From Psettodes erumei (taxonomy: Eukaryota > Chordata > Actinopteri > Pleuronectiformes > Psettodidae): DNA of 64,000 bases. Within the stretch, counting starts at the first letter, position 1, and each line of letters opens with the position of its first letter. The position numbers and the translations under genes are program-made. Location of the stretch: NCBI GenBank assembly GCA_016785225.1, contig JAFBJZ010000323.1, positions 1,054,001-1,118,000 on the forward strand. Direction: 5' to 3'. Positions 38,200-52,300 of the stretch are shown one piece after another. Under the pieces are notes generated by a model, which saw only the letters and a list, made by a program, of their open reading frames with translations, ran no database searches and was not told the origin of the DNA.

Positions 38200-40144
38200 A
38201 AACACCCCCCACCCCGGAGATGACTTGACGCACATGAGTGGATAAGTCTTGATTGATGGCTTGCATGATACTGGCGTACATAATGCTTGTAATGAGCCAC
38301 CGGTCCACTCTGACTGGCAGATTCAAAGTTAATTATTCATAATCGGAGGGCAGGAGCGAGCGAGTGCCGGCTCCTCCCTCTGCTCACAGGGGGGTCATTA
38401 CCGCACCCTTTCCTTACACACGCACAAACACACTCATTCCTACTCTCTGTTCCTTTCACACTCTCTCTCTTACCCTTGCTCTTGCCTGCCCACACCATCC
38501 CCTCCTATCCCCGCAGGCCCCCAGTTCAATCCCAGTCTGGCCAGACCTCCTCACCAGTCATGAAATATTGATGTTGGATACATGAAAGCCACGCATGGAA
38601 ATCAATTGGGCTCATTATATCGAACCTTACCATAGACATAGTATATTATACGCCTGAGGTTTTTGTCTGAATGTCACTGACTGAGCTGCAACATGTTAGA
38701 CACTTTAAAAGACTGTCACTACATGGAGAAGTGCATTCCGTCAGGAGGAAGGTGCTTAAACCAATTACCACTTCAAGTAGAGAACATCTGATTCTAATGT
38801 TGTTCCTATACCTATAATTACATAAAACAAGTAATGTAAGATACCGTGTTTAAACTACCATGTTGGCACACATCCATCCTCCTAAATTGCCACTTTAATG
38901 CAGCCTGTCTCTCTTTTTTTAGATATCCAAAGAGGGACTTCGATAGGGTTAGCTTGGTTTGACTTACCAAAGTTTACCTCATAATCCTTTGTTCCTGTGA
39001 TGTTCAGCACTAAATTGATCACCACGGGATTTGTGTGGGCAAAACTGCCATTGTTTCATTTCGAGATTTCTCACGTAGTGGCTGATGGTGACACTGGCGT
39101 TGCACGTTTTCCAGAATTATCAAGTGTTGAATTTGCACATTCTGTTACTAAAATTTACATGTGATGAATAATTGTTTGGCTGCACACAGGGTTTCAAGTT
39201 GCTGTTCATACTCTCAGACATTCATTGAGTCTTTACCCTTTGGCATGGTGTTGAGTTTTCATTGTTGTTTAATTATTAAGTTAATGCTAATGATGGCAGA
39301 GTAAACAACATAACACGTCAAAAAGTTTCAATCTAAATTCCCTGTAGTGATCAGTAAGCTTCTTCCATCATTCAACTCGAAATCTTACCACCCATATGTA
39401 CACAACAGCTTGCTGGTTCGTTCAGTGAAGGCGTGCAGGAGCAGTGCAGCAAAAGTGGCCCCCAGAGGCCCTGTCCCCTCTCAGATGATGGGAGGGCACA
39501 AACAGCAGCTGCTTAATGTAAAAGCAGATGATGGTGCTGCCTAAATCTCAATTCACCTGCTTTGTTTTGCCCGTGGGAAAGGTATGGTCTTGATGCAATC
39601 ACGTGTGTGTGTGTGTGTGTGTGTGTATTTGAGGTAGAAATAGTTTACACCGCCTTCATCAGCCTTGTTTTTCTTTCCCCGTGTCATTCGACAAACACAA
39701 CCACCATGTACACGCTGGCGCGGAGATGCCCCTTCAAGCGTGTATTCTAAATATAAACATGGGCGTTTTGTAAATTCATGCAATTACTCCTCATGCACAA
39801 GCTCCCAGTGAGGCAGAAAGATGGTCAATATTTAATTGTGTGCTGCCTGACGTTGCTCTTCTTCCACTTTGGTGCTGGTCAGCTATTATGAGAAACAGAA
39901 AAAAGTCATATTTCTCCAACCTCCTTTTTTTCCCAGATACAATATGAAAATGTCATGTGATGCGCTGAGGCAGCTGCTTTGTCAAGGATGCTTTTTCCCC
40001 CTTTACCAGAGCAAATAGATACAAGATCAGTAATTCAGCTTATGATTCAAAAATGATGGAAGACTGAAATTTGTAGGTTAAACAGATACTTCTGTGTCAC
40101 CATGTTGTTGTGGACTGTCTCGCTTCATCCCTCCACAGGTTTCC

Positions 40145-40190
<46 letters not shown>

Positions 40191-43100
40191 AACACCTATA
40201 AATCCCCTAATATTGCTGTTATCCCTCCCGTTATCTTATTTCTTTATCATGGGGATCAATGGTGGGGCAGGATTACTGCTGAGGATGGATGGGCAGTGTA
40301 GTTTTCTCAGTGAGTCGTTTCAAGCCCAGTTCACCTATCTGAACATGAAAACAAATCATGCAGCTCCTGTGCAACACAAAACGACATTGTTCACTTTTTT
40401 ACTGTCCCATTGTTATGCAAATTCCGATGACCTCTCATTTTAATCTTCATGAGTCAGCATGAGGTGCTTTCTGTTTAATAATCCAATCAATAATTTAGTC
40501 CAGTCTAAGGATGTGCTGCTGAGTCACCATTATTATCACAGCAGATTTCAGCTTATTGGATAACTTGCTTGCCTCCAAACACAAGTTCTAAGAATCAAGC
40601 TACATTGTCTAATGTGCAGCAGAGGAGCAAATCTGTAATTCAGGTGGAGGATGTAGTCTAATGTCTTTCCTCTAGTGCCACCCTGAGGTTGACATTTTGG
40701 GGTTTTAGTGAAGGGTCTTAGCTGATAATGTTTGGTACAGATATCCATCGTGTCTGCGTGAGGACTCCTGAAGACATTGTGTGTGATCCCATGACTTTTC
40801 ATGTGGCGGCTCCTCCAGGTCAAAGTTTTCACTTACTTTTTTTTCACCAGTGAAATATCTTAACATCTTCCAGATTTCCTTTGGTTTATAATCAAATGCC
40901 TGCAAATCTAATTCCCATCAGCCTTGGCTTAGCCTTACATGTTGCAAAACATTCTAAAGATTAAACCTGCTAAATAGTTTAGCATTGTCCTCTTGAGCAG
41001 GTTAGCATACTGATACATCCTTACTGAGCTGCTAGCATGGCTGAAGACTCTTGTCTATATCTGTTTTTAATCCTGATGTATACTGTATTTATTATATAAT
41101 TGTCAGTGGTTAAATGCCCTTTAAACATTGAATAACTGAATAACTGATGATCACTGACCACACAGATGGTTACAGTATTCCTCACTCCCACAGTTCAGTG
41201 TTGCTTCTGAGTAGTATGTCAAAACTAAGAGCAGCAGTGACTGATGTCTCATAGGAACCACTGTACTGTTAAATATTTACTGAAATGACAGCATGTAGAC
41301 TGACAGATGTGAGGCAAACCTTGAGCCTTGATACGTTTTAGTTGGAAAATATCCTCAATGTGAAATTACTTCACAGAAGATTGATTCCCTTTGTTATTGA
41401 TGTCCCAAAACCCAAAGATGGAGAATGAATGATAAACATGCACAGGGACAACTTCCCAGAGACTACAATACAACACAAAATGGATCTGGACATTATAGTA
41501 GGACACTAGGGAAGAGGAAGGAATGATTTAAATGTGAGTTTCAGTTTTCATAGTGTTGTGTGGATTGACAGATGTAAAACCAAGGTTGTTATCCACAAGC
41601 AACAAAAGCAAGATAGACAGAAAGCAGCTCATCTGGAAGTTATCTATCACAAGCCGCCATCATCGCAGGTTTTATTATGTGGTTTGTAATGAATAATTAC
41701 ATCCACCAGTGGGAATTTGATGTCTCTGAGATTCTTATTTCGAAGATCAGAACATGATTGTAATAAGCTGTAGGCTCTTTGTGTGCGTGTGCCTGAAGAG
41801 ATGCCTTAACAACAGATCACTGCAGTGGAGCTGCTCTGGTCACGTGCCGCATGGTTTGGTATCTACAATATGAAAACTGCAGGATGACATCTTTCACAAC
41901 GGGGCGACTTTGTCTCATTCTGGTTTCTTGTTCTCCTTCTCCCTCTGTTTTTTTCCTCTCTGATACATTGTCATTTTCCTGCTTTAATTTTCCCCCTTCA
42001 TCCCTCCTCCACCCTCTCTGTCATGCACATGCAGTTGACACTGAGTGGCACAGCATGATGCTGCTGTTTGCCAGCAGATGTCCAGTCAGGTTTTTCTAAA
42101 CACATATTGTAGACCTCTTCTCCGGTCTACATCAGCTCCACTTCACTGTGGCCTGGCAGTGACGGTAACTGTACATTTACATTGGAGGGGGTGGGGGGCA
42201 GAGTATCCTTATGTTAAAGTCCATTATATTTTTGGTTCCATTATATGTATTTGTATACCTGCTTGGTACAACTAGAGAATTTAATTTTATTCTCTTATTC
42301 TGAAAAGTCGATCTTTCACACCAAACGGACTTATGCCCCACACCACAAGTAAAAACCGAGTATGGAAGTGAACCATTTACCACTGAGTTGTGGTCTGACA
42401 TTTGCCTGTTCCCTGTCTTATTCTATATCCAGTGGATTGTTGGAAAATGGTATCACTGCCCCCTCTTGGCAGATTATAGTATTACATATCTCATTACATA
42501 GTCTGACGTCAGTAATCAGTCCCACGGTTCCAAATATCACTCATCCTTTTCCTCCACTTGCTCATTCATTCCTCTGTGACCTGTAGATTGATGATTATGC
42601 CAGAATATAATGAATGACAGTTTAATCAACCTGATTTATGCTAAACCCGCCACACCTTCTGTAATAATATGGTTATTTTTCAATAAATATTAGTAGGTTG
42701 CAGCCTTCTCTCTCTCTCCTCTCCTCCACTTTTCTTGGCTTGTTTCCTTCTAGTTTCACATTGCTTCAGAGCAGGATTAGAGATTTGGGTGGAGGGAAGG
42801 AGGATTGAAGATTGAAGATAACGAAAAATATAACTGATGTTATAGCTACCATGCTGTTTTTCCACCTTGTTGAGACCATAACCATTTTCAAAATTTTAAT
42901 ATATCCATGTTTGACTTTCACCAGTAAGCCAAAATCTTTGTGTCACTGTCCCACCACCATCTTCTGTCGTGGCTACAGAACCGACAGCTGCTGAAGGACA
43001 GTTTCATGGTGGAGTTGGTAGAGGGAGCCCGAAAGCTGCGGCACGTCTTCCTCTTCACTGATCTGCTGCTCTGTGCCAAACTGAAAAAACAGATCGGAGG

Positions 43101-46100
43101 GTAAGAAACATCTTATTCTCTTATTAAATTAGAGTGATGGCAACAATGTTTACATACAGTATGGCAGTGTTTAAGCAGTACAAAAGATGGTTGGATATCT
43201 AAAGCCTTGTGTCATGACAGTTTGAAATGATTGCTGCCGAATGAACATTGATGTCTTCAGCTGAAATCCCATTTGATGGCTGCAAATGAAATCTAAACTG
43301 AGCCGCACAATCCTAGTCCACAGTGTAACTGGCAACATTATGTCATTGTTCCTTTTTACATCTCACAAAGCAAAGGGTACTTTATCATGAATTATTATAT
43401 TTCCCAAATCCAATATAAAACAAACACTAAGTTAATTGTAACAAAAACACTTTGAACAGTTAATTTTCTCTCTGGCATCAGATGACAGCCAAGAATTGTT
43501 GCCCTATAATAGATGATATTTTTACTTCATCATTTTATTTTCTCTGTTTCCTCCCTTCACACTGTATCTTTTGCTCCCCAACTCATCCTCGTTTTTATCC
43601 ATCTTCATCAAACCACTCCTCCTTTCATACCTCCTTCACATTCCTCTTTTTTACTCACCTTTCACCATCCATCCCCTCTCATTTTCCCCTCCTCCTGCCA
43701 CTGCAGAAAAAACCAGCAGTACGACAGTAAGTGGTACATCCCCTTGACTGAGCTGACCTTCCAGGGCCCAGAGGAGACCGAACCACTTACCATCCCCCAG
43801 GTCCCAGACGAAGAGCTCGACGCTATGAAGGTCAAGATCTCACACCTCCGTAGTGAGATTCAGAGAGAGAAGGTAGAGTGGATACACATTCATCCAGATC
43901 TATGGGTACAGAGAGACAGCGAAAGATGTTTCTTCCCCTCATTAGAATCTGTTTAGGAACTAAGAAAAAAACCTCCAGTTCAAATTGACAAAAGGGCATT
44001 TTTTAGTTTTGCCTCTTGGTTTCATACAACCTAATGGATACAGCATGTTTCCAGCCAATGTAAGGTGATCCTCAAAAATAGTTTATGAACGTGCCAGGTA
44101 CTCACACAACAGCAGTGATTGGTTTCAAGGTTTCCCCCACGCACAATCGAACTGTTTTCACCTCTGTGACTCCAGAGAGCCAACAAGGGTTCCAAAGTCA
44201 TCGACCGTCTCAGGAAGAAGCTGTCCGAACAGGAGTCTCTGCTACTATTAACGTCTCCGAGTATGCCACTCCGAGTCTACAACAAGAACGGAAAGGTGAT
44301 GGCGCATTCTGACTTTTCATCATAATTTTTGCCCCCTCATCCTTTCCACCCTCAGTGCTCCTCTTCTCCATATTTTATCTGTTCTTCTCATTTTACTGCT
44401 TTTTTGTCATTTCATTCCCAGCACAGTATTCCCTTGCGGATCTTCCCTTAGATTAATTCTCCTTGATCTGTCTTCTACTCAAACTGTCTTGCATTAGCAT
44501 AGAGCTCGTGCTTTATGATATGTTACATCTGTTAAAGATGGCTGAATGAGAATATATGAATTTTGCTTGCTTTTGTACTTGCACAGATGAATTTTTTTAA
44601 TGTTTCAGTGTGCTTTTCCCCAGATTATTTGGTGATGAAATGGCCTTTTTTTTTTGCATCTTTACATTTCAGAGTTACAGTTTCCTGATTTCATCTGACT
44701 ATGAACGTGCAGAGTGGAAGGAGATAATCAAAGAGCAGCAGAAGAAATGTAAGTGTCCCAGAAATGTCATTCTGTCATTTGAAAAAAACCCCATCTTTGG
44801 CATTTGATACATTTTTAGCAGAATCTGGAAACATCTACATTAGAGACTTTTAATCCAAGATGTTTTGGTCTCAGGAAAACATAGAAAAACCACATAATTG
44901 TAATAAGACACATGCTCTTCATGATAAACTGTCAGTTACAGTCAAAATATATTGTATTCCCTCAAGGTTTTAAAACATCCTCCTTGACATCCATGGAGCT
45001 GCAAATGTTGACCAGCTCCTGTGTCAAACTACAGACTGTCCATCACATTCCACTCAGCATCAATAAAGAAGGTAAGGTTCTTCTCTTTGTAATTGAAAGC
45101 CGTGCATATAATGCTCCACAGAGGTGTCTTTGTCATATTGTTTAGTGCTCTTTGACAGGAGGAAGTTTGTTTGTTTTTTTTAATGCTTGTCGTGATTTCC
45201 TGCATTTTCTTGTTTGCCATTTCTTTTGTAAATTATACATTCTAAAAAAAAAGTGCCCTGGAAAGAAATGATTATGATAAATGGTTGTGGGTTAGCTGAG
45301 GATGAAAAGTAGAGATCTAAGCCACATGTTTTATACTATACACTGCCGCTGTATTCCTGCCTTCCATTTTTGATTTTGCTCCAAAACAAACACAAGATCT
45401 GCATGTTTTTCTAATTCCTCCACTATGTCTTTTTTCTCTCTCTTTCTCTGCTCACTGACTGTTTTTCCAGAGGATGAATCCCCTGGTCTCTGTGGGTTCC
45501 TGAATGTAATCGTCCACTCTGCCTCCGGCCTCAAACAGAGCTTGAGTGAGTCACTCACCTTTAACCTTGATGCAAACAACAGAAAATACAGACTAAATCA
45601 GATACAATGAGTTCCCGAGAGAGCTCGACTTTAATGTGACAATAGAGCAGTGGAAAATAATATTATATTATTCTTTTTTAATGAATTAATATTATTTTTT
45701 CTGGCAGAAACTTTTGGAATTCCACATTTCATGTCAAATTGTAGGAAATTACAGTATGTTTTTACAATGAATGTCTTTCGCCTCTCGTTTGGTGTATTTT
45801 CTAAATTGCATACTTTAACACACAAACATGTTTGAAAGTTGAAAATTGACAAAATGAATGAATGAATTTGCTGATTTCATTCAGTCAGTTAAGCTAATAA
45901 TGTAACGTATGCACAAAGAACACTACAGTTATATAGATATATGTTTAATCTCCTTTTCTCTGTCAGATCTCTACTGCACATTGGAGGTGGATTCCTTTGG
46001 CTTCTTTTCAAATAAAGCGAAGACGAGAGTTTATCGATACACAACAGAACCCAAATGGAATGAGGTAAGCGGCTTTAATACAAGCATGAAACTCTAGCCG

Positions 46101-46269
46101 ACATATTCCACAGTGGAATAGTAGTCCCTGCAGAGTCTTGGTACAGTTTATGATGTTTGTCATATATCTGACATTTGGTCCTGTAATCAGTGAGCTGTCC
46201 ATCTCTGAGTAATGAATACATGTTTAACAGAACCCACATGGAGCATATGCAGCCCCTGCAAACATATAC

Positions 46270-46306
<37 letters not shown>

Positions 46307-49300
46307 GCATACAAGCACACACATGTAGTATGCATTAATGACCCAGCTGGAGGTTTAAGACACAATCAGTGGATGCTATCATCTGCAGCACAGTGTTTTG
46401 TTTTGGTGTTTTTTTCCATTGTGGAACCAAAGAATCTTTGAGGATTTTTGCTCAGCAAAGTGGAAATAATATCAGCTAATGAGGAGCTGCTGGTGATGAC
46501 TCACATCTGTCCAAATGCTATGTGAACCAACACAGTGTGGGCCTACAAATGATGTGCAAACCATATGCACAGTGCTCTCCCTTCCATAATTAGAGGGTGA
46601 GGGTTAGGGTGGGTAGGATGTTGGTCAGCTTTGCGTTGTGGTGGTATGTATGGATTCAAATATAGGGGAGATGGAAGCATAATGTCATTATCTTTGCCTT
46701 TGTTGTTATTCCTCTCTGTGATTGTCATTTGATTAAAGATTTTTTATGACCTCCTTTTTAAATTTTTCATGTAAAACAATCTCTCTACAATTGTTATTTT
46801 TATCTTACCCCTCAGGAGTTTGAGATTGAGCTGGAGGGCTCTCAGACCCTGAGGCTGCTCTGCTATGAGAAGTGTTACAACAAGACCAAGCAGAACAAAG
46901 AGGATGGAGAGAGCACAGACCGCATCATGGGGAAAGGACAGATTCCGGTATGACATGACGTCAGCCCCCCGCCATTCAGCAGACCCACCATGATTCATTA
47001 CTGATAGGCAGTTATGTCACTGCCACTGGTGCAAAGCATGAAATCCATATTATTGTTCAGTGAATGATGTAGCAATTGACCGATTAGATTAATTACCCAA
47101 ATATTCAATGGAGCGCTAAGGGTTGGTTAAATGAGAAAAAAATCACTGTTCAGTGCATCAGAAAGTGGCCATGTGTCACACCGTTATGTTAAGATTTATA
47201 CACTGATGTGAGGGGAGTATTTGTGATGGCATGACATAAAGCTTTACGTTTAATGCCATTGATCTGTCACTTTGCTGCCAGATTTAATCGTGTAAAACAG
47301 TCATCACAGTCTGAGGGGCTGTAGCGGTCACAACAACACCATCATGTGCAGGTGGAAAGTGTCCTGTCCATAAAAATGTGAAAAATGTGAAAAATTCTGG
47401 TACTGCTCCCTGAAAAAAAACAGGCACTCTCCTGAGGAGTTGCGAGTCTGACAGATTGCAGGTTGATAGGAGATTTGGATGGTTTGCGATTAGGATAACA
47501 AACGAACGCCGGCCTACAAGGTAATGCCAAGTGTCACTCGGGAGAGAGACGAAGATATAGCAGGGAGACAGAAAAATTTAGCCTGAAACACAAATTTCTT
47601 CCTTGATCCTCAGGCATCAGAAGGGTGACCCAAAAATGTGTCATTCCTTGTTCAAACTGACCAAAAATACAAAACCAACCTTTTGAATCAGTTTAATGAA
47701 TCATTTAAAGAAAACAGCGGTGCAACTTTATCTACCCAAAGTTCAGTCTGTATCCAGAGCAGTTTGTTCAAAATTGGAATGGACATTTACACAAAGAAGA
47801 GTCTGGACTCTCATTGTCTACCAGCCTGTGAGTTACAGTCACTTGCTCCACCTAGTGGTTTCTTCAGTAAATCCTGTGACATGTTGCCTCTAGACAGATG
47901 ATGTCATTCTAAACGAACCACCCAGAGTGGTGAGAGAGTTGCTCAGCAGGATTTTCATGAATCCAGAGCATGAAACAGCAACTCCTCTCCTTATTAGAAG
48001 CCACAGTGGCCGATAAATCCCATATTTCACCATCTAGTGTTACTGTTTTACTGCCCCACCACATTGTTAACAGCTCAAACTTAATACATCAGCGTAATCT
48101 CATCCTTGCTTTGTATGTAATGCTCCCTCCTGTATGTCTTAGAGTGTATACAAACATTTAATGAATTAATTTTCGACAGAATGTTGTTGTGTTTTTACCG
48201 ACCTTTTGTTTCTAAACCATACACATTCCTTTTAGACATAGGCTTGTCTTCACCTGTTGCCTTTTCTCATATTTTCATGCAGTGCTGTAAACTGCCCCTG
48301 CTCGTTCTTCTGGCTCATTTTTCGCATTTAACGGAGTTTAGTTTCACAGATCTGTGATTTATTGGAAAATTATATGTTGTTAAACCTTCAACCACTACAG
48401 GCTGGAGGAGATCAAATCGTATTTGTTGGCCAAAAAAAATGTAGCTTTTAAGATATTTTTTATTGGGGAGTAGCTTTTGGCTTTGCCTTTTTGTTTTGTT
48501 TTTTAAGAGGAATGCAATTCTTTGTGGATAAATGGCTCAAACCAAAAAGTGCTCTCAGCAGTGAAAGATTTAATTATGAGAAACATGATCCCGCTTTGCA
48601 CGCAACCAGATGTGGCTTACCCTTGGTAAACATACAACATACAGTATACTGTGTCTGTTTGTTTCATTATGCCAGATGTGTGTATGTATGTCCACAGCTT
48701 TAATTGCCCCAGATGGCATCTGAGTGTGTTTGGGTGTTAACATAGTCTCTTTAAACAAATATTTATTTATTCATCATGCATAGAAAGACAGCAAAGGGAA
48801 AGAACTAAACAGTGAAACCACCTCTGAAAACATTCCACTACAATAAAGAGAAGATTTGTCCAATGTTTGTCTAACAGCCTGTGAAGATAACGTCACTTAA
48901 GTGAGGGTTAAGAAAATAAACAGTAAAAAAGGATGTTGCTGGACTGGATGATGAGAAAATAGTGACGATGTTCCTTGAGGAGCCAGATAAAATGTCTAAT
49001 CTGTTCTTATATGGATCTGCAACAAAAATTGAATTACTTGTGCCATTACTGGCTTATGAACCTCTCGTTAACCCTCAACAGCATTCCTATAGCTAACTAA
49101 CAAACAAACAGAAATAAAACAAAACCTTCTTGATGTAGATGACTAGCACTAATCCCCTGGAATCATTCATCTGAAATGTCAAATATCAAGTATCACTTAA
49201 AACAGTATACAAATGATGACCTGTACAGCATGCATCCTGGTGTGGATGTAATGAAATATGTTTACAGTTCAAATGCAATAACATATATTATCCTTTGTGT

Positions 49301-52300
49301 TCCCTCCACTAAGCTTGACCCTCAGACTCTCCAAGGCAAAGACTGGCAGAGAACAGTTATTTCCATGAATGGGGTGAGTTTGTTACAATAATCAGACCTT
49401 TCTACTACATTAGGACATTTTCTTCTATTTTCCTGTACATCCTCCCTTCGCTGTTTAACAGTAGCACCTATCATTGAAAGATATTCTAAACAATTTCCAG
49501 GATGTGGCTTAGTGCTTAATTTCTCCAGAGGCCTACACCTGGTTTTGACATGCAAGGATTTCCTTGAGATCATGGAAAACTGAAGCAGATGGATTTCAGG
49601 CTTGTCGACTAGCTTCTCACTCTGTAAACTTGCTTTAAATCTGAGCCCCTTTTTCCTGTGTCAGATCGAGGTCAAACTCTCCATGAAGTTCACCAGCCGA
49701 GAGTTCAGCCTGAAGAGGATGCCCTCACGGAAACCTATGGGTGTGTTTGGAGTCAAGATATCCACAGTGACCAAGTGAGTTGACATTTAACCACACAGAA
49801 GAAACCTACTCACACCACAGCTTACATATTATTTACCTGGCAAACTTGTACAATTTAACTCCAAACTGTTATCCTTGCTTCTGTCATGCATCATGGGCAC
49901 ATTCATATTCTCCAGTGATGCTCCTCAGGGTTCCATTCTAGGTCTTCTCCTTTTCTTTTACATGTGTGCTTATCTTCATTTCTTTCTGTGTTCAGTGTTA
50001 TGTCAATGGTTCAGTTTTCCATGTCTTTTACTGTACTTTCTACTGCACAAATGCTGAGGCAGTCACCTGTGTTTGCTTGGCTGACATCTCCAGTATAGTG
50101 GAAGAGTTTCCATTACCTGATGACTGTGGCTCTTTGTAAAAAAAAATAAAAAAAAGTTTCTCACATCATCATTAAGATAATCTACATTATCTTCTGTACA
50201 GGCTAAGTGTTACAATCTTACTTTCTATTTGTGTTTCTTTGTCTACAGACGAGAGCGCTCCAAGGTGCCCTATATCGTCCGGCAGTGCCTGGAGGAGATT
50301 GAAAGGAGGGGTATGGAGGAGGTCGGCATCTACAGAGTATCGGGAGTGGCCACTGATATTCAGGCCCTGAAGACCGCCTTTGATACCAGTGAGTACAGCC
50401 TTCTATATAACTATATAAAGTATAGTACATTCTTTGCATATGTTTTATGACATAAAGCTTTTAAATTTGTAGCGCTGAACTCTGAATAATTTTCATAGAC
50501 CTGTTTTAATATCACCGGACCTTCAGAGGTTATCAAAAGGATAAAATTGTTTTCGCAAATGTAAAGTATTTACAAATATAGTAATATTCTCTACAACCCC
50601 TATTTTGGAGTAGGTAACTGCCATGCAGTTCTAGGGAAGAAAGCTGAGAGGACATATTCACGTCACTTCAAGGAAGTTTCTTTTCTAATTTCTCTATCTC
50701 TGTTGATCAGGGGATCATTATCAAAGCTTTGTGAGTTTGACAAGAGTTTGTTTCTCTGGAGTGAACTGATTAACCAGACTTATGGACTAACTCCTTTATG
50801 AACTTGCATTTGCATTGCGTGTGGGTGTATGTGCTAATTGAATGCTGCTGTTTTGCGGAGTTGGGTGAGTTTTTATGTCTGATGACAGTTACTGACTGTC
50901 CCGCAGCATGGCGACTGCCTGCTTGTGGCGAGGTGTTTGGTTTTGTCATCTTCCCTTGTCAAGGGGCTAACTTCCATCTTTATTTTGTTGTTGTTTCCTT
51001 CCTCTTCCTATTATCTTGCAGATAATAAAGATGTGTCAGTGATGATGAGTGAGATGGACGTCAATGCCATTGCTGGGACCTTGAAGCTTTACTTCAGAGA
51101 GCTGCCAGAGCCTCTTTTCACTGATGAGCTCTATCCCAACTTTGCAGGCGGCATCAGTGAGTCAACAGGCCATTGACATACTGACACATCCCGCAGCTTA
51201 ATATCACTCAAATTAATCATCATGTAAACAAATTTTTAGAGCAGCTGTTAACGATACAAAAGCACCTGCGACTTCTAAATGTTAACCACAGATTGCTGAA
51301 GAAAAGTCATTGATTTTCAGGATATATAAAAATGTCCTTTCTTTTCTTTCTCACAGCCCTGTCTGACAGTGTTGCCAAAGAGAGCTGCATGTTGAACTTA
51401 CTGCTGTCACTGCCAGAACCCAACCTGGTCACATTCCTTTTCCTTTTGGATCACCTGAAGAGGTATGAACACAACACACATGTGTTTGCATATTATGTAC
51501 ATAGACATGAATGTGCGCACACACACACAAGAAATAAAACTACATGCCGAACAACAAGCCATAACTAAACAGGAGGAGAATTTAACTGAGTTGTTGTCTC
51601 CCAAAAATAAATGTTCTTGCTTGGATATTATGTGAGCATGAACAATTCATACTGAACATCTGTTTAAATGCATGTGATTGATGGCGCAAGGTTTAGGCTC
51701 AGGTATCAAGAACATTTCCACTTAGAACAGGCAGGAGATTGGAAAATGAAAGGTCATGAGAAGAAAGCAATTTCTCATTCACTTTTATGTTTAATACAAT
51801 ATTAAATGATGAAAATTCTCTATCCAAAGGTCCCAGAGCCTTTGTTTTGCTGAAACAAAGGCTGAACTGAATCCTTCTTTTTCTCTGCAAGAATTTTTTC
51901 TTCTGCAGGAATTCAATTTTTTTTAGCATCTCAGATATTCACATACGCATGCACGCAACACACAGGTCCATCACTGCACATTAGCATCACTTGCATGCAG
52001 CCTTGTCTTCTCTATGCATCGTTAATGAACTTGTCCATCCTCCGCTCCCCAGGGTGGCAGAGAAGGAAAGTGTCAACAAGATGTCTCTCCACAACCTGGC
52101 AACGGTATTTGGGCCGACCTTGCTGAGGCCCGCCGAGAAGGACAGTAAGATCCCCGCCAACCCCACGCAGCCCATAAGCATGGGGGACAGCTGGTCCCTG
52201 GAAGTTATGGCACAGGTGAGACTCACAGATGCTCCTGTCATTTTATCTTTGAATTTTGCAAAGCTTTTTTCTGCTAATTGCAACTGTGAAGAACCAAAAT

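Larger units (their letters stand above)
37383..42978 (+). other. bcr: bcr intron 8
   Basis: 5.6 kb. Contains AC/GT tracts at 38177-38199, 39603-39627 and 40149-40186, a copy of a dispersed fish repeat at 40672-41066, and a possible minus-strand CTCF site at 42456-42469. No coding exon is seen. Confidence 0.85.

Noticed and set aside
43513..43956. Open frame beginning about 190 nt before bcr exon 10
   Set aside because: The upstream part is the pyrimidine tract of the intron read in frame; the splice acceptor at 43706 defines the exon start.
46594..46617. Telomere-like GGGTTAGGGT word in intron 15
   Set aside because: Only one unit within G-rich sequence; not a repeat.
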